NCBI GenBank assembly: GCA_900323505.1
Contig: OOIN01000013.1
Coordinates: forward strand, 682,001-746,000
Length of the DNA stretch: 64,000 bases
From: Ustilago trichophora
Lineage: Eukaryota > Basidiomycota > Ustilaginomycetes > Ustilaginales > Ustilaginaceae
Reading direction: 5' to 3'
A program made the translations under genes and the position numbers. The notes below the pieces were generated by a model, which searched no databases, was not told where the DNA came from, and saw only the letters and a program-made list of their open reading frames with translations. Positions 1 through 9,288 of this stretch are shown here, piece after piece (within the stretch, counting starts at the first letter, position 1; each line of letters opens with the position of its first letter).

Positions 1-1686
1 TGGATCATGCGACTTGCGGTACAGCTGCGACCGTCGCTCTCTCCCATGTTTGGCATGCACGTTCGTGCCCTTGATGCAGCTGCGCACGACATTTGGACCG
101 ATTACATCATGACACATCCCGTTGAGGTCGATGAGAGGTATGGGTTCAGAGAGATGGGTTTTAGAGCACATGCGTATGCGGAGCTCGCAAGGACACATCA
201 AATTGGAAGGCTGGAGAGGATCGAGGAGAAGATGTGGTCTTTTGCACCCGGGGCTGCGCAGATCAGGAAACAGGCGTTGCAGGTGGATCCTGTGAGCCCG
301 GCTCAGAAGGATGCGACACGGGTTGCGTCGGTAAGCGTGGAGGCGAGGGTGAAAGCGCAGTTGAAGAAGTCGGGAAGCTTGTCTGCGAACCAGATTTCGG
401 AGCTGCTCACAGCGGCAGAGCTGGAGGACGAGGCAAGGGGTGGGAAACGACGGGGTATCGTTATGACAGTCTCGCGGTATACGGCCCTCGCAGCGGTCCA
501 GACCATTACCGTCCTTCGCGAGCTCCATGGCTGCTTGCTGCCAGTCGAGATCTACCACCACACCGACGACGAGTTGCCCGCAGCCTTGGTCGACATGTTT
601 GAATCCCTCGGGCGTGTCTCCGTACACGACATCGACACTCTTCCTCTCTTCACGGCTGAGCTCGAGGACGATGCTGGACGCTACCCGGGCCTCAAGCAGA
701 CATGGGAGCGTCAGTCGCTCGCCCTCCTTGCCTCGTCCTTCCAGGAAATCCTCATCGTCGACCCGCAAGTGGTCTTCCTCCAAAACCCGGCGCTCCTCTT
801 CTCGCATCCCACCTTTGCAAGCACGGGCACCCTCTTCTTCCGTTCCAAGGCGAAACCCGTCGACCGCTCCACCCAATATCTCGTCTCCTTCCTCAAGCGT
901 CAAATCGACCAAGGCGCACCTTCGCAGCAGCTTGCCGAAAGTGCATTCTTCAGCCACACCATCGGCTCCAGGATGGATATGGATGTGGTAGTCCTCGACA
1001 AGTCTCGTCCTGGAGTGCTTGCTGCGCTGTTTATGAACGCCTGGATGCGACGTAAGATGGTGCGAGCCATGTTCTGGGGTGCCTATCCAAAGATGATGAA
1101 CGAAGGTCTCTGGCTTGCCTTTGAGCTTTCGGACATTGCGTATGCGTTTGAGAACACGTGGCCAGGTGCGATCGGCAGGTTTGAGGGTGAATGGGACGAT
1201 CACTCTCCGCTGCTTTGCTCCCCTCGAACGATCCAGTTCCTCTCTCCTCAGGCAGCGCACCAGAAGCTCTCCCGAAAGTACTTTTCGCTTTTCCAGAAGC
1301 AGAGCTCTTTCAAGAGCAAGAAGAACAAAGGTGCTTACGGTAAGCTGAAGGAGAACGCTGCTGGTGAAAAGCCATTCTGGTTCCACGGTGGATTCTTAGT
1401 CCCCGGACAGACAGAAGAAACGTACTACACCCCCAACGTCTACGCCAGAAACGTACCGCCGTACACAACAGTTGAAGAGGACCAGACAGACTCGGACAAC
1501 TGCCTCTACGGAGCCACCTTGAACAAGCTCAAGGGCACCGCGATCCCATCGACGCTGACAAAGGCCGTCGAAATCGCTCACAATGCGTTCAAGAAGCACC
1601 AGCCTATCCTTGTCTACTACGCACCCATTCCGCAGCTCCAAGTGGAGACATCGAAGAAGGGCAAGAAGAAGGGCAAGAAGGACTAA
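1..1686 (+). CDS. Putative alpha-mannosyltransferase, GT71 (Mnn1)-like, 5' partial
   Basis: The protein resembles fungal GT71 (MNN1/MNT-type) mannosyltransferases, which extend mannan chains on glycoproteins in the Golgi. About residues 149-270, counted from the ATG at base 7, look like the GT-A core: a segment of small hydrophobic strands, the phrase HHTDDELP near 184-191, and EILIVDPQVVFLQNP near 247-261, which sits where the family has its metal-binding DxD followed by a V-F-L-Q-N-P-like strand. The second Asp is Gln here. The C-terminus is Lys-rich (KKGKKKGKKD). The frame is open to base 1, and no type II membrane anchor is visible in the 559 residues, so the true start and anchor probably lie upstream of the window. 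The gene is convergent with the secreted protein gene downstream. The family call is from fold-level resemblance only. Confidence 0.6.
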   Translation, partial: WIMRLAVQLRPSLSPMFGMHVRALDAAAHDIWTDYIMTHPVEVDERYGFREMGFRAHAYAELARTHQIGRLERIEEKMWSFAPGAAQIRKQALQVDPVSPAQKDATRVASVSVEARVKAQLKKSGSLSANQISELLTAAELEDEARGGKRRGIVMTVSRYTALAAVQTITVLRELHGCLLPVEIYHHTDDELPAALVDMFESLGRVSVHDIDTLPLFTAELEDDAGRYPGLKQTWERQSLALLASSFQEILIVDPQVVFLQNPALLFSHPTFASTGTLFFRSKAKPVDRSTQYLVSFLKRQIDQGAPSQQLAESAFFSHTIGSRMDMDVVVLDKSRPGVLAALFMNAWMRRKMVRAMFWGAYPKMMNEGLWLAFELSDIAYAFENTWPGAIGRFEGEWDDHSPLLCSPRTIQFLSPQAAHQKLSRKYFSLFQKQSSFKSKKNKGAYGKLKENAAGEKPFWFHGGFLVPGQTEETYYTPNVYARNVPPYTTVEEDQTDSDNCLYGATLNKLKGTAIPSTLTKAVEIAHNAFKKHQPILVYYAPIPQLQVETSKKGKKKGKKD

Positions 1687-2926
1687 GGGTCCGTTGGCAC
1701 TTGTGCTGCTGACGTTGTTCTGTGTTTCTTGTATTTTATTTTGGTTTTCTGTCATCAATACACTCTCTCCACTTGTCTTACTTCATGCTGTGTACGTGGC
1801 GAGGGCTTCCAAAGCCAGCCACACTTCTTTTTTGAGTGTTGGCTCAGAGGCGAAAAGACATCTCCGCCGATCCCCGATCCTACTCCACGCTGATCCGCTG
1901 CCTCCTGATCGGGAAATCCATCGTGAGCTCGGTGACCGGACCTGACCGACAAGCATGCATGAATCCGGTCGTACTCAATCGTGGCACCCTAAACCCCCAA
2001 CCTCGCGGATCCGACCCACCGAGCTACCACAGTACAAAGTTGCTCCGTGACCGACGACGGATTAAGCCAAAAACAGCCACGCCACGCGGTTGCACTTTTC
2101 AGAGCTGTCAAACTCCGCCTCCGATCTGCATTGCATTGCATTTTTCTTTTTTTGAAAAAAAAATAAAAAATTCAACTTTCCTTTTTTTGCAGATCTCTGC
2201 AGCCCAGTCAAATTTAACCAAAATTCAAATCAAAGGACCTCGGCTGCAGTGTTGGACATCTACCAGCAACAGCATCGCGAAGTGCCACAGTGACAGATCG
2301 ATGGTAGGCGAAGGGAAACTGTAGAGGTTGAGAGAGACATGCAAGATGCCGTGCCCTATCCTTGTCCGATTAGCTATAGTGCCATGACAGATCTGCTGCT
2401 GAGGTTTTCGATCTGGCAGCAGAGAAATGCAAGTTTTTCCTGCACTAAAGCTCTCGTGTCGAAACCGCATTGAGAGCTAGGGTAGATCCCCTGTCATCTC
2501 ACCAGTTCCCCCCTGTAGACAGAGCTCAGTGCAAAGCTTTCAGTGACACAAATTTTGCGCAGTGAGGGAGCAAAGACACTGGTTTGAAATTCAATGAAAC
2601 GAAAGAGGCGCGGCGCACAAGTGAGTTGTACGCTGTGCAGCCCTGATCGAAAAAGGTATCGACATGAAAAAGAATTGTTCGTGTACGTTTTGGAGCAAGG
2701 TATCAAGAAGAACGAGATCAAGCGAAAATAGAAAGGGCGCTGGGGAGAAACAGAAGCGATGACTATTAATTCCCAGACTTTATGTGTATATATGATGATG
2801 ATGATGATGATGTTGATGAAGAGGAGAGCGGATTGATGATGATGATGAAGGAGGAAAGGAGAGTGGGTCACTAGCGCGAACTAGGGAAAATCAAGCGGTG
2901 AATGGGGGAAGGGTTGGCGGATGCGA
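1687..2926. other. Intergenic, convergent 3' ends, with ATG/GAT microsatellite
   Basis: This is about 1.2 kb between two convergent genes. I see no gene. It is AT-richer than the flanks, with short A/T runs around 2146-2190. A trinucleotide run (ATG)n lies at about 2792-2813 and a second short one at about 2835-2850, probably in the 3' UTR of the minus-strand secreted protein gene. Confidence 0.6.
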
Positions 2927-3697
2927 TTAAGCGCAAGTCCTGTTCTTGCGGCACCTGTTGCTGATGCAGGTCTCGTTCATCGAGCAAGAACGTCCACGCT
3001 CGCGCTTGGCGCGGCAAGCAGACTTGAAGCAGAAGTTGGAGATGCACTTGTTGTGGCCGTCGCAGAACTGGCCAAGCTTGGCGAGACCCTGGGAAGAGCA
3101 CTTGTTGTTGGTGCAGATGTTGGAAGTACAACCCTGGTTCTTGTAGCAGTACGAGCCGGCAGGCTTGATGGTATCGCATTTGGAGTTGGAGCAGAAAGAA
3201 CCGTTGACGCACTGGGTCGACTTGGTGCATCGGAGACCGTTGGGCTGCGAGTTGTTGGCAATGCAGCGCTTGTTGATGCAGTTACCGCTGACGCAACCAG
3301 AGTCCTTGTAGCAAGCGTGACCGTCCTGCTTGATGTCCTGGCACGAACCACGGTAGCAGTACGACGAAGACTTGCACTGGTCGTCACCGGTGCAGAACGT
3401 GTTGTTCTGCCCCTCACCCTTCTTGGGGACACACTTGCCCTGGTCGCACGAGCCCGAGGCACAGTCCTCGTTGGCACGGCATCCGGAACCGGGAGTGGCA
3501 GTGGCAGTGGGGGCGGCCGAGGTGGACGACGAGATGGCGGTGGCGGCCTCGTCACGACGAGAGTAGTCGTAGAGGGTGGGGGTGACGTTCTCGAAAACCT
3601 CACGGTCAACGAGGTGACCCGAAACGGGCTGAGCCACCTGGAGAGCCACAAGGGCGGCGGCGGCAACAAGGAAAGCGGCACGGATAGAGGTTCGCAT
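2927..3697 (-). CDS. Secreted cysteine-rich protein with seven C-x5-C-x4/5-C-x4/5-C repeats
   Basis: This is a 256-residue protein with a clear N-terminal signal peptide: MRTSIR, then an Ala/Val/Leu-rich core ending around QPVSG (about residue 27). A Ser/Thr/Ala-rich linker follows to about residue 70. The rest is seven consecutive four-cysteine units of the form C-x5-C-x4/5-C-x4/5-C, 28 cysteines in all, the last one residue from the end (TCA). Several N-glycosylation sequons (NVT, NNT, NNS, NGS, NET, NRT) occur. It should be secreted and strongly disulfide-bonded. The repeat resembles generic small disulfide modules (EB or Dickkopf-like spacing), but I cannot name a family. It could be an apoplastic effector, adhesin or wall protein; function is unknown. 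There is no intron. A TATA-like box lies about 170 bp upstream. Confidence 0.85.
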   Translation of the reverse strand: MRTSIRAAFLVAAAALVALQVAQPVSGHLVDREVFENVTPTLYDYSRRDEAATAISSSTSAAPTATATPGSGCRANEDCASGSCDQGKCVPKKGEGQNNTFCTGDDQCKSSSYCYRGSCQDIKQDGHACYKDSGCVSGNCINKRCIANNSQPNGLRCTKSTQCVNGSFCSNSKCDTIKPAGSYCYKNQGCTSNICTNNKCSSQGLAKLGQFCDGHNKCISNFCFKSACRAKRERGRSCSMNETCISNRCRKNRTCA

Positions 3698-3867
3698 GGT
3701 GAATAAGATAGAGGTAGCTACCTTGGCTAGACGGCTAGATAACCCGAAGGAAGGAAAGGGGGAGAGAGTGGGTAGAGGGGAAAGTCTGGGGACGAGAGTG
3801 GAGAGAGGATTGCTTGATGAGGGAGGGAGGAAGAAGAACGTGATGAGCAGCTGATGGAGGAGGGGTC

Positions 3868-3874
3868 TATATAT
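3868..3874 (-). promoter_or_regulatory. TATA-like box upstream of the secreted Cys-rich gene
   Basis: On the minus strand the sequence reads ATATATA followed by GACCCC. It lies about 171 bp upstream of the start codon at 3697. The position and the lack of other AT runs nearby fit a core promoter. This is an inference from sequence only. Confidence 0.45.
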
Positions 3875-6800
3875 CCTGTCTCACCGTTTGCTATCCAGTC
3901 CGTTCGGGAGGGGGCCAAGTATCTTCCGTCTGAGAGGCACCTGGTCGGGTCGATGCTGGACAGGAGCGGCGGTGGACTATCTAAACACACAGAAAAAAAA
4001 AAAAAAAACATTGCCACTCATCTCCGTTCAGCCGCTCAGACGGTTGTGAGCTGAGTTTCTTGCTAAACCTCGAGCAGATTCGGAAAGATAGGGGAATAAC
4101 TCCTGCCCTTGCTGGACACGGGAAACATCGTGTGTATCGCCAGTAGATGCTTGGCGGCACCGCACCTGGTACACAAACCTTCAGTCCTCGTGCCCACCAA
4201 AAATCTAGTTCTCCGCCAAAACACCGACTAGCGGAGCCACATCCCAACTACACAATGAAACCCTGTTCTTGCGATGACTAGGCTAGTCTATGGAGAAAGG
4301 GTCTCCACGTTCTCACTTCCTGCTGCTGCTGCAATGCGACCGGATGACAGCTCGCGTGTTTATGTGTTTTCCTTTTCAGGCAGAAAGTGGCGCTTCAGGC
4401 TTGGACGAGTGTATCCGAGAAGGTCTTCTTGGCACCTCGTCTCGGCTCAGCTTCCACACTGGAAGGATAGAGAGTGAATCGACCGATCGACAGCCACGAG
4501 CTGCACAGTGGTATGCAAGCGAGTGCACGGTTGTAACCGAGATTGGAATTCGCGACCGGACCTTTGGAGAGGGTCGACTTGCAGCGTATTGATGGGCATC
4601 AGGATACGATGGGCAAGGCGACAGTGTCATGACGAGGTACTGAACCGTGATGCTCACCGGGACCAGTAGCATGCAGAGAGCAATGTGCAGCGGAGACTCG
4701 ATGCTTTACCTGTCTGTCCGTGTTGTGCTGCTGCACCTTGCTGTGGGTCGGAGAGACGTGGCCTTATTTTGAACAAAGTACGTAAAAGAGAAAAAGAAAG
4801 AAAAAAAAAAAGCCACCACCCACCAGTGTGTGAGAAGTTTCGCGGGTTTTGATTTTTTTCCGCTTTTTAAAGAAATGGAAATTGGCCGAAAGAGGAAAGT
4901 CGCCTGTGTTGTGGGATAAATGTGATTTTCTTTCTTCGACACATCACCATGTGGGACTGATCAACACGCATTGTCGCCTTAGCCGCCACCACTACAGTAC
5001 CACCTGCCTTTTGCATTTTCATGCTTGCAAATCTGGATGCATTGGGATGCAGCTGCCTCCCGATATCGCCGGAGCACAGTCAAGCGTGGCTGCCACTCTT
5101 TTGCTAGTCACCGAGTCACGTCTCAAGTCGAAACTATCGCATTTCTCTTCTTGTCAAAACAGAGATCTGGCAAGTGTTATCGCGAGAAATACGATAAGAC
5201 CTTTGGCTCGCATGAGAGAATCAAAACGTGCAGAATGTCTAAATGACAACAATCAGGCAGAGTTTTAAAATGTTCGGAACCTCTGTACGAGTATGCGAAA
5301 GCATCGAGAAGAAAGGGACATTCTGGACCGCGACTGTAGAGTCGGGCATCGGATTAACGACCGTAGGACGTAGAGTGGGCAATGTGCCTGCAGCTGCGAA
5401 ACTTGATCGATTCGAAGGATGGCACTGCTCTGGTGAGTAGAGGGTTGATAGGTCAATGCAGCCAAGATCGTCCTGCAAAGCGAGTACAAGATGCTGTACA
5501 TGAATCTCCGCAATGCCCGCTCGCGCATGCGTGCGTATTTTTTTTTTCTGCTTTGGCAGTGCTCAGCACAGATTTTCCCTTCATGCCTCCTCCCACCTTT
5601 TGTCAAGGCTAGACCTCCTCCTCTTAGCACACCGGCAAGCTCTGAGCCTTCCACTATCATCCGATTGGATTCAGCCATCTCTCTCTCTCTCTCTGTCTCT
5701 CTTACGTTGAAGACCAAGCCACGCACCAGGCCCTGCAGTCAAGGATGCATCCTCGTCCCGCGTCTCTCCTTTGCTATGTCCTTTCTTTTATCCTGCCCAT
5801 GCGTTTGCCAAGCGCACACGTGAACGCTCAAAATGCATCGGAAAAGTAGCAAGGCTGTACAGTATAAAGAAAAAAGCTCGCAGGCCTCTCTCGATGCCGA
5901 TTCCTCGGCTAAGAACGTCCTGAATTTTCAGTATGGAGGTCCGCTTCCGACCGCACTGCGCTCCATACTTTTGCCGGTTGGTTCACAATACAAGGACGCA
6001 TCAGAATCCGTCACCCCCACGCTTATTTTTGGAAGTTGCAGCTGGAGGCTGCCCAAAACATCAATCCACAGTCTATTGTTCTGCAGCAAGGCCGAATCGG
6101 AACTCTCCCCTTTCTCAGCTCTTGCGATCAGCTTGAGCAGCTCCAGACGAGATGGACCATGGATGTCACTCATGTCATCGAGATGACAGGAAGGGTCTCA
6201 GGGTGTCAAAACGTTGATCGCCGCTAGCCAAGCAAAGGCACGGGTCACGGATGAGACGCCGAAATGACCGCAACTACGCTTTGACCCCTGTGAGAACAAG
6301 CTTGACGGTCCGACGTTTTGTGAGAATTCAGTATTCCCATGTAAGAAAACAACTTGCCAAGCCATTAAAGGGAAGAGTGGTGGGAAACTCTCACATCCAA
6401 CTCTGAGGCGTTTACGATCATGCATTTCTTCCATAATTCTTTTGGAGTAAATTTCTTTTTGATGGCGATTTTTTTTTTCTTTTCTTGCCGGAAATTTGGG
6501 AGAAAAGCCCTCTTGCATGTATAGCTTGTTTTCTCTTTATTCTAGCGAGGCTGTGGATCTAGAAGGTCAGAAAGTTTCTTGTATTCAAGCTAGACTAGAA
6601 AGGAGAGGTTGACAGCAAATCCAATGGCGCTTGGTGAGGGGAGGGAAGACTTGGGCTTGGCGCCTCGGGGCGAGTTTGGTGAGGAGGCCGCGGAGAGGTA
6701 ACTCTGTGTGTTCAAATTTGGATCGATTTGAGGAGGATGAGAGTTGGTCTCCGACCTATTTTTGACTTCCACTAACTGCGAGTACTGCAGTGATGCATCG

Positions 6801-7951
6801 ATTGGGTTCTGATAGGCAATGCGGGTCCCCGTGGCTCTGATCTGATGCTGGTCGGTGATGATGCCTCTCTCTCCCCAAGTTTTTTTCTTTTTCTTTGGCT
6901 GGTCCACGTCGAAAAGCCATCCTGCTTTTGAGTTTAACTCGAAGATTTCTCAAAATACGGAGCTCCAACCACATCATCCGTGCGTATTCGGAATCAGTGC
7001 ATGTGCAGGCAGACAGACAATAGGCATAGACGCACCGCGATGCAAACTGATAAAAGAAATACTCGCCCACAACCGACCAAAGAAAGGGATGCGAAGTAGA
7101 TCTGACAGGTCAACACATAGTTGTATTGTAGCTGTCCAACCGGCAAATATCTACAATCTTTTTAAACCAGACCTTGTGCTGTCTCTCAGCTCATCCTCTT
7201 ATTCCGGAAGGTCTAGCCAAATTTGCCGTGTGAGGTTTGCGGAGATGAAATACGACAGACTCTCTCGATCCTGCCTCGCAGCTCGTTTCCGGCCTTTGTG
7301 AATCAACCAGTGTTCCTCAGTGGTAAGGTTGTCGATTCGACAAGTCTCACATCGATCACTTGATAGAGCTTATCGAGGACCCCTATGGCTGGTGTGCGGT
7401 TGCCCGTGTTTCACTGTTTTGAACGTGATATGGGAGTGGCTGAAAGATGTGTGCGATGTATCCTGCTGCTTCAGACAGGAGGGGATTATCCGCGATTTCA
7501 GTACCTCGACTGATGCTCTAACGATACTCGAGCCTGAGACTGTATGACACAGTTCATAGGATAATGTTGTCGACTAGTGGTGCTGCAGTATTTGTCCTTG
7601 TCAATGACCTCGGGCCAAAATTGCTCATTTCGCAGGCGACAATTCGCGGCTACAGGACTAAAATGTGCTATCTGACAGGAGGGTATCCGTATCGTCAAGG
7701 ATTTGAAGTCAATCGTCACTTAGCTGACATATTATCTGTGAAGCGGGAAGGGAAGATTCGTTCCAATGGCTTGCGATCCCATCTGGTTTCGGTCTCGAGC
7801 ACCGAGCAGAGCCAAAGTGTAAGCTTGGCAATGTTTGACAATCCCGTTTTCGCTGTCAAAAATAAAATAAATAAATCAAATTCCATCTGTACCTTTTCCC
7901 GCCTCGCCGATCATCTGTCTTTGTGGCTGTGGCTGGCTAGAGCATCAAAGG

Positions 7952-7953
<2 letters not shown>

Positions 7954-7985
<32 letters not shown>
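7954..7985. repeat. Poly(T) run of 32
   Basis: An uninterrupted run of 32 T follows AAAGGGG and precedes CAGGTTG. It is a simple homopolymer, likely length-variable and error-prone in sequencing. It could be the poly(A) end of an old retroposed copy in minus orientation, but I see no recognisable retroelement next to it. Confidence 0.8.
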
Positions 7986-8869
7986 CAGGTTGAACGTGCG
8001 TGGCTTCGAAGATAAAAAAATCGTGCGGAGTCTAGACGGCTGATTTGTGTGTTGCCACTGGAGGTGGTGAGTTGTTCAGCGGGGAATGAAAGTTGACCGA
8101 GGCGCATAAAATGTCAAGAAATGCACTCTCGCATGGCTGCAATCAATGCACTCTTTAGTCCTTGGAAAAAAAAAAGAAAACAGAAAGGCAATTTGTCGAT
8201 CCTCTCAGCTGAGCCGCTGGAGAATGCGGTCACAATGGCGAATGATTAGCAAGAAGTTTCTCTGTGTCGAAAGTAAGTTGCCCGCTCTTGTTGTGCAGTC
8301 GGTGTGTCGGAATATCCACATGCTGCCTTGTCACGCAGAGTGACTGAACGGGGGTGAAGTGACTGCCCCAACCGGGTTCTTCCTTATTGGCCGCGGATCA
8401 ACCTTCCGTTCCGCACAAAGCTCAGTACTGTCGCTGCAGTACAATCATGTACGACTGCAGGATCGGGGAGGCCTGATCGCCATGCTCGAGTGAGTTGTTG
8501 TCGCCTTGCCTACCTGCCGAAACATTGGTACTCAGCTGTTCGAGGAAGGGTCTGATTGAACATCTGCATCGGTCCGATGCCTGCCGCTGCCCGTATCCGG
8601 TCTTCTATGTAGGAGGTTGCCGAATAATAGACAGTTGTTGTAGTTTGGCAAAAGAAGGTGACGATGGCAAGGATCTGCGGGAATTCTGTCTGAAGCCGAT
8701 CTGATCTGAGAATCTGAGAGAGAGACGTGTCGAGACCGGATAAAAATAATAGGTATGTTAGGGCGAAAAAGCTCACAGTCCCCATTAAAATGTTTAGGAT
8801 TGCCGCGCGAGTTGATATGAGAGTGTTGGTCTCGAGGATGATTCGAGTCGGCGCTGAAAATCCTCGTGA

Positions 8870-8875
8870 ACGCGT
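8870..8875 (+). promoter_or_regulatory. MCB element (ACGCGT) upstream of RPA1
   Basis: ACGCGT, the MluI cell-cycle box bound by MBF-type factors in fungi, sits inside a run of CG steps (ACGCGTCGCGCGCG) 419 bp upstream of the RPA1 start codon. Replication genes, including yeast RFA1, are known MBF targets. The site is seen in the sequence; the regulation is inferred. Confidence 0.5.
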
Positions 8876-8981
8876 CGCGCGCGTAAATGAGCCAAAGTGC
8901 TTTTTTGGAAAAAGTGTCGGTTGCGCCACCAGCACAAGTGCGAGTCGCAACTGAGCAACTGCGCAGCAGCCAGTCGTGTCA

Positions 8982-8989
8982 TTTCGCGA
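8982..8989 (+). promoter_or_regulatory. E2F/MBF-like TTTCGCGA site upstream of RPA1
   Basis: TTTCGCGA, close to the E2F consensus TTTSGCG, lies 107 bp downstream of the MCB element and about 300 bp upstream of RPA1. Together the two sites suggest G1/S-timed transcription. This is inference from motif and context. Confidence 0.4.
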
Positions 8990-9288
8990 CTCAGCCTCAA
9001 TCTCGACTCAGAAGAAGTGGAGTTCCATCACCATCACCACCTCTTCCGCTCATCACCATCCATTTCCATCGCGGTCACCTCACTACATCCTTTAGCTCAA
9101 GGCAAGCATCTACGTCAGCACCGCACATCTTCTGCGTCCTCTTCGTCTGGAGCTGCGCAGCTACCACCTACGACATCAACTCGCCTCGCACATCGACTCG
9201 GCAAAGCATCAATTGAAGCCTCCTTCTGCCCGACACCACCTCCTATCCAACCATCTCTCGGCCGCACCATCGCGCCATCTCCAATACA

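Larger units (their letters stand above)
3698..9288. other. 5.6-kb stretch with no supportable gene
   Basis: No open frame here has the codon character of the neighbouring genes, and no frame exceeds about 160 codons. I looked for spliced genes and saw no convincing chain of exons. Visible items: an A-run at about 3989-4006, a CT-rich run at about 5680-5702, and a pure run of 32 T at 7954-7985. The last 900 bp are the RPA1 promoter and 5' UTR. A minus-strand frame at 8510-8950 has one hydrophobic segment but no other support. Non-coding RNAs cannot be excluded by eye. Confidence 0.55.

Noticed and set aside
2921..3706. 261-codon plus-strand frame opposite the secreted Cys-rich gene
   Set aside because: The minus strand has a signal peptide and regular Cys repeats. 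The plus frame is low-complexity Val/Ala/Gly and a codon-bias shadow.
7564..8043. 159-codon plus-strand frame
   Set aside because: Its codon use differs from the real genes, it includes the poly(T) run as poly-Phe, and no homology is recognisable.
8510..8950. 146-codon minus-strand frame with one hydrophobic segment
   Set aside because: It overlaps the likely RPA1 promoter elements and has no family resemblance; one hydrophobic stretch is not enough.
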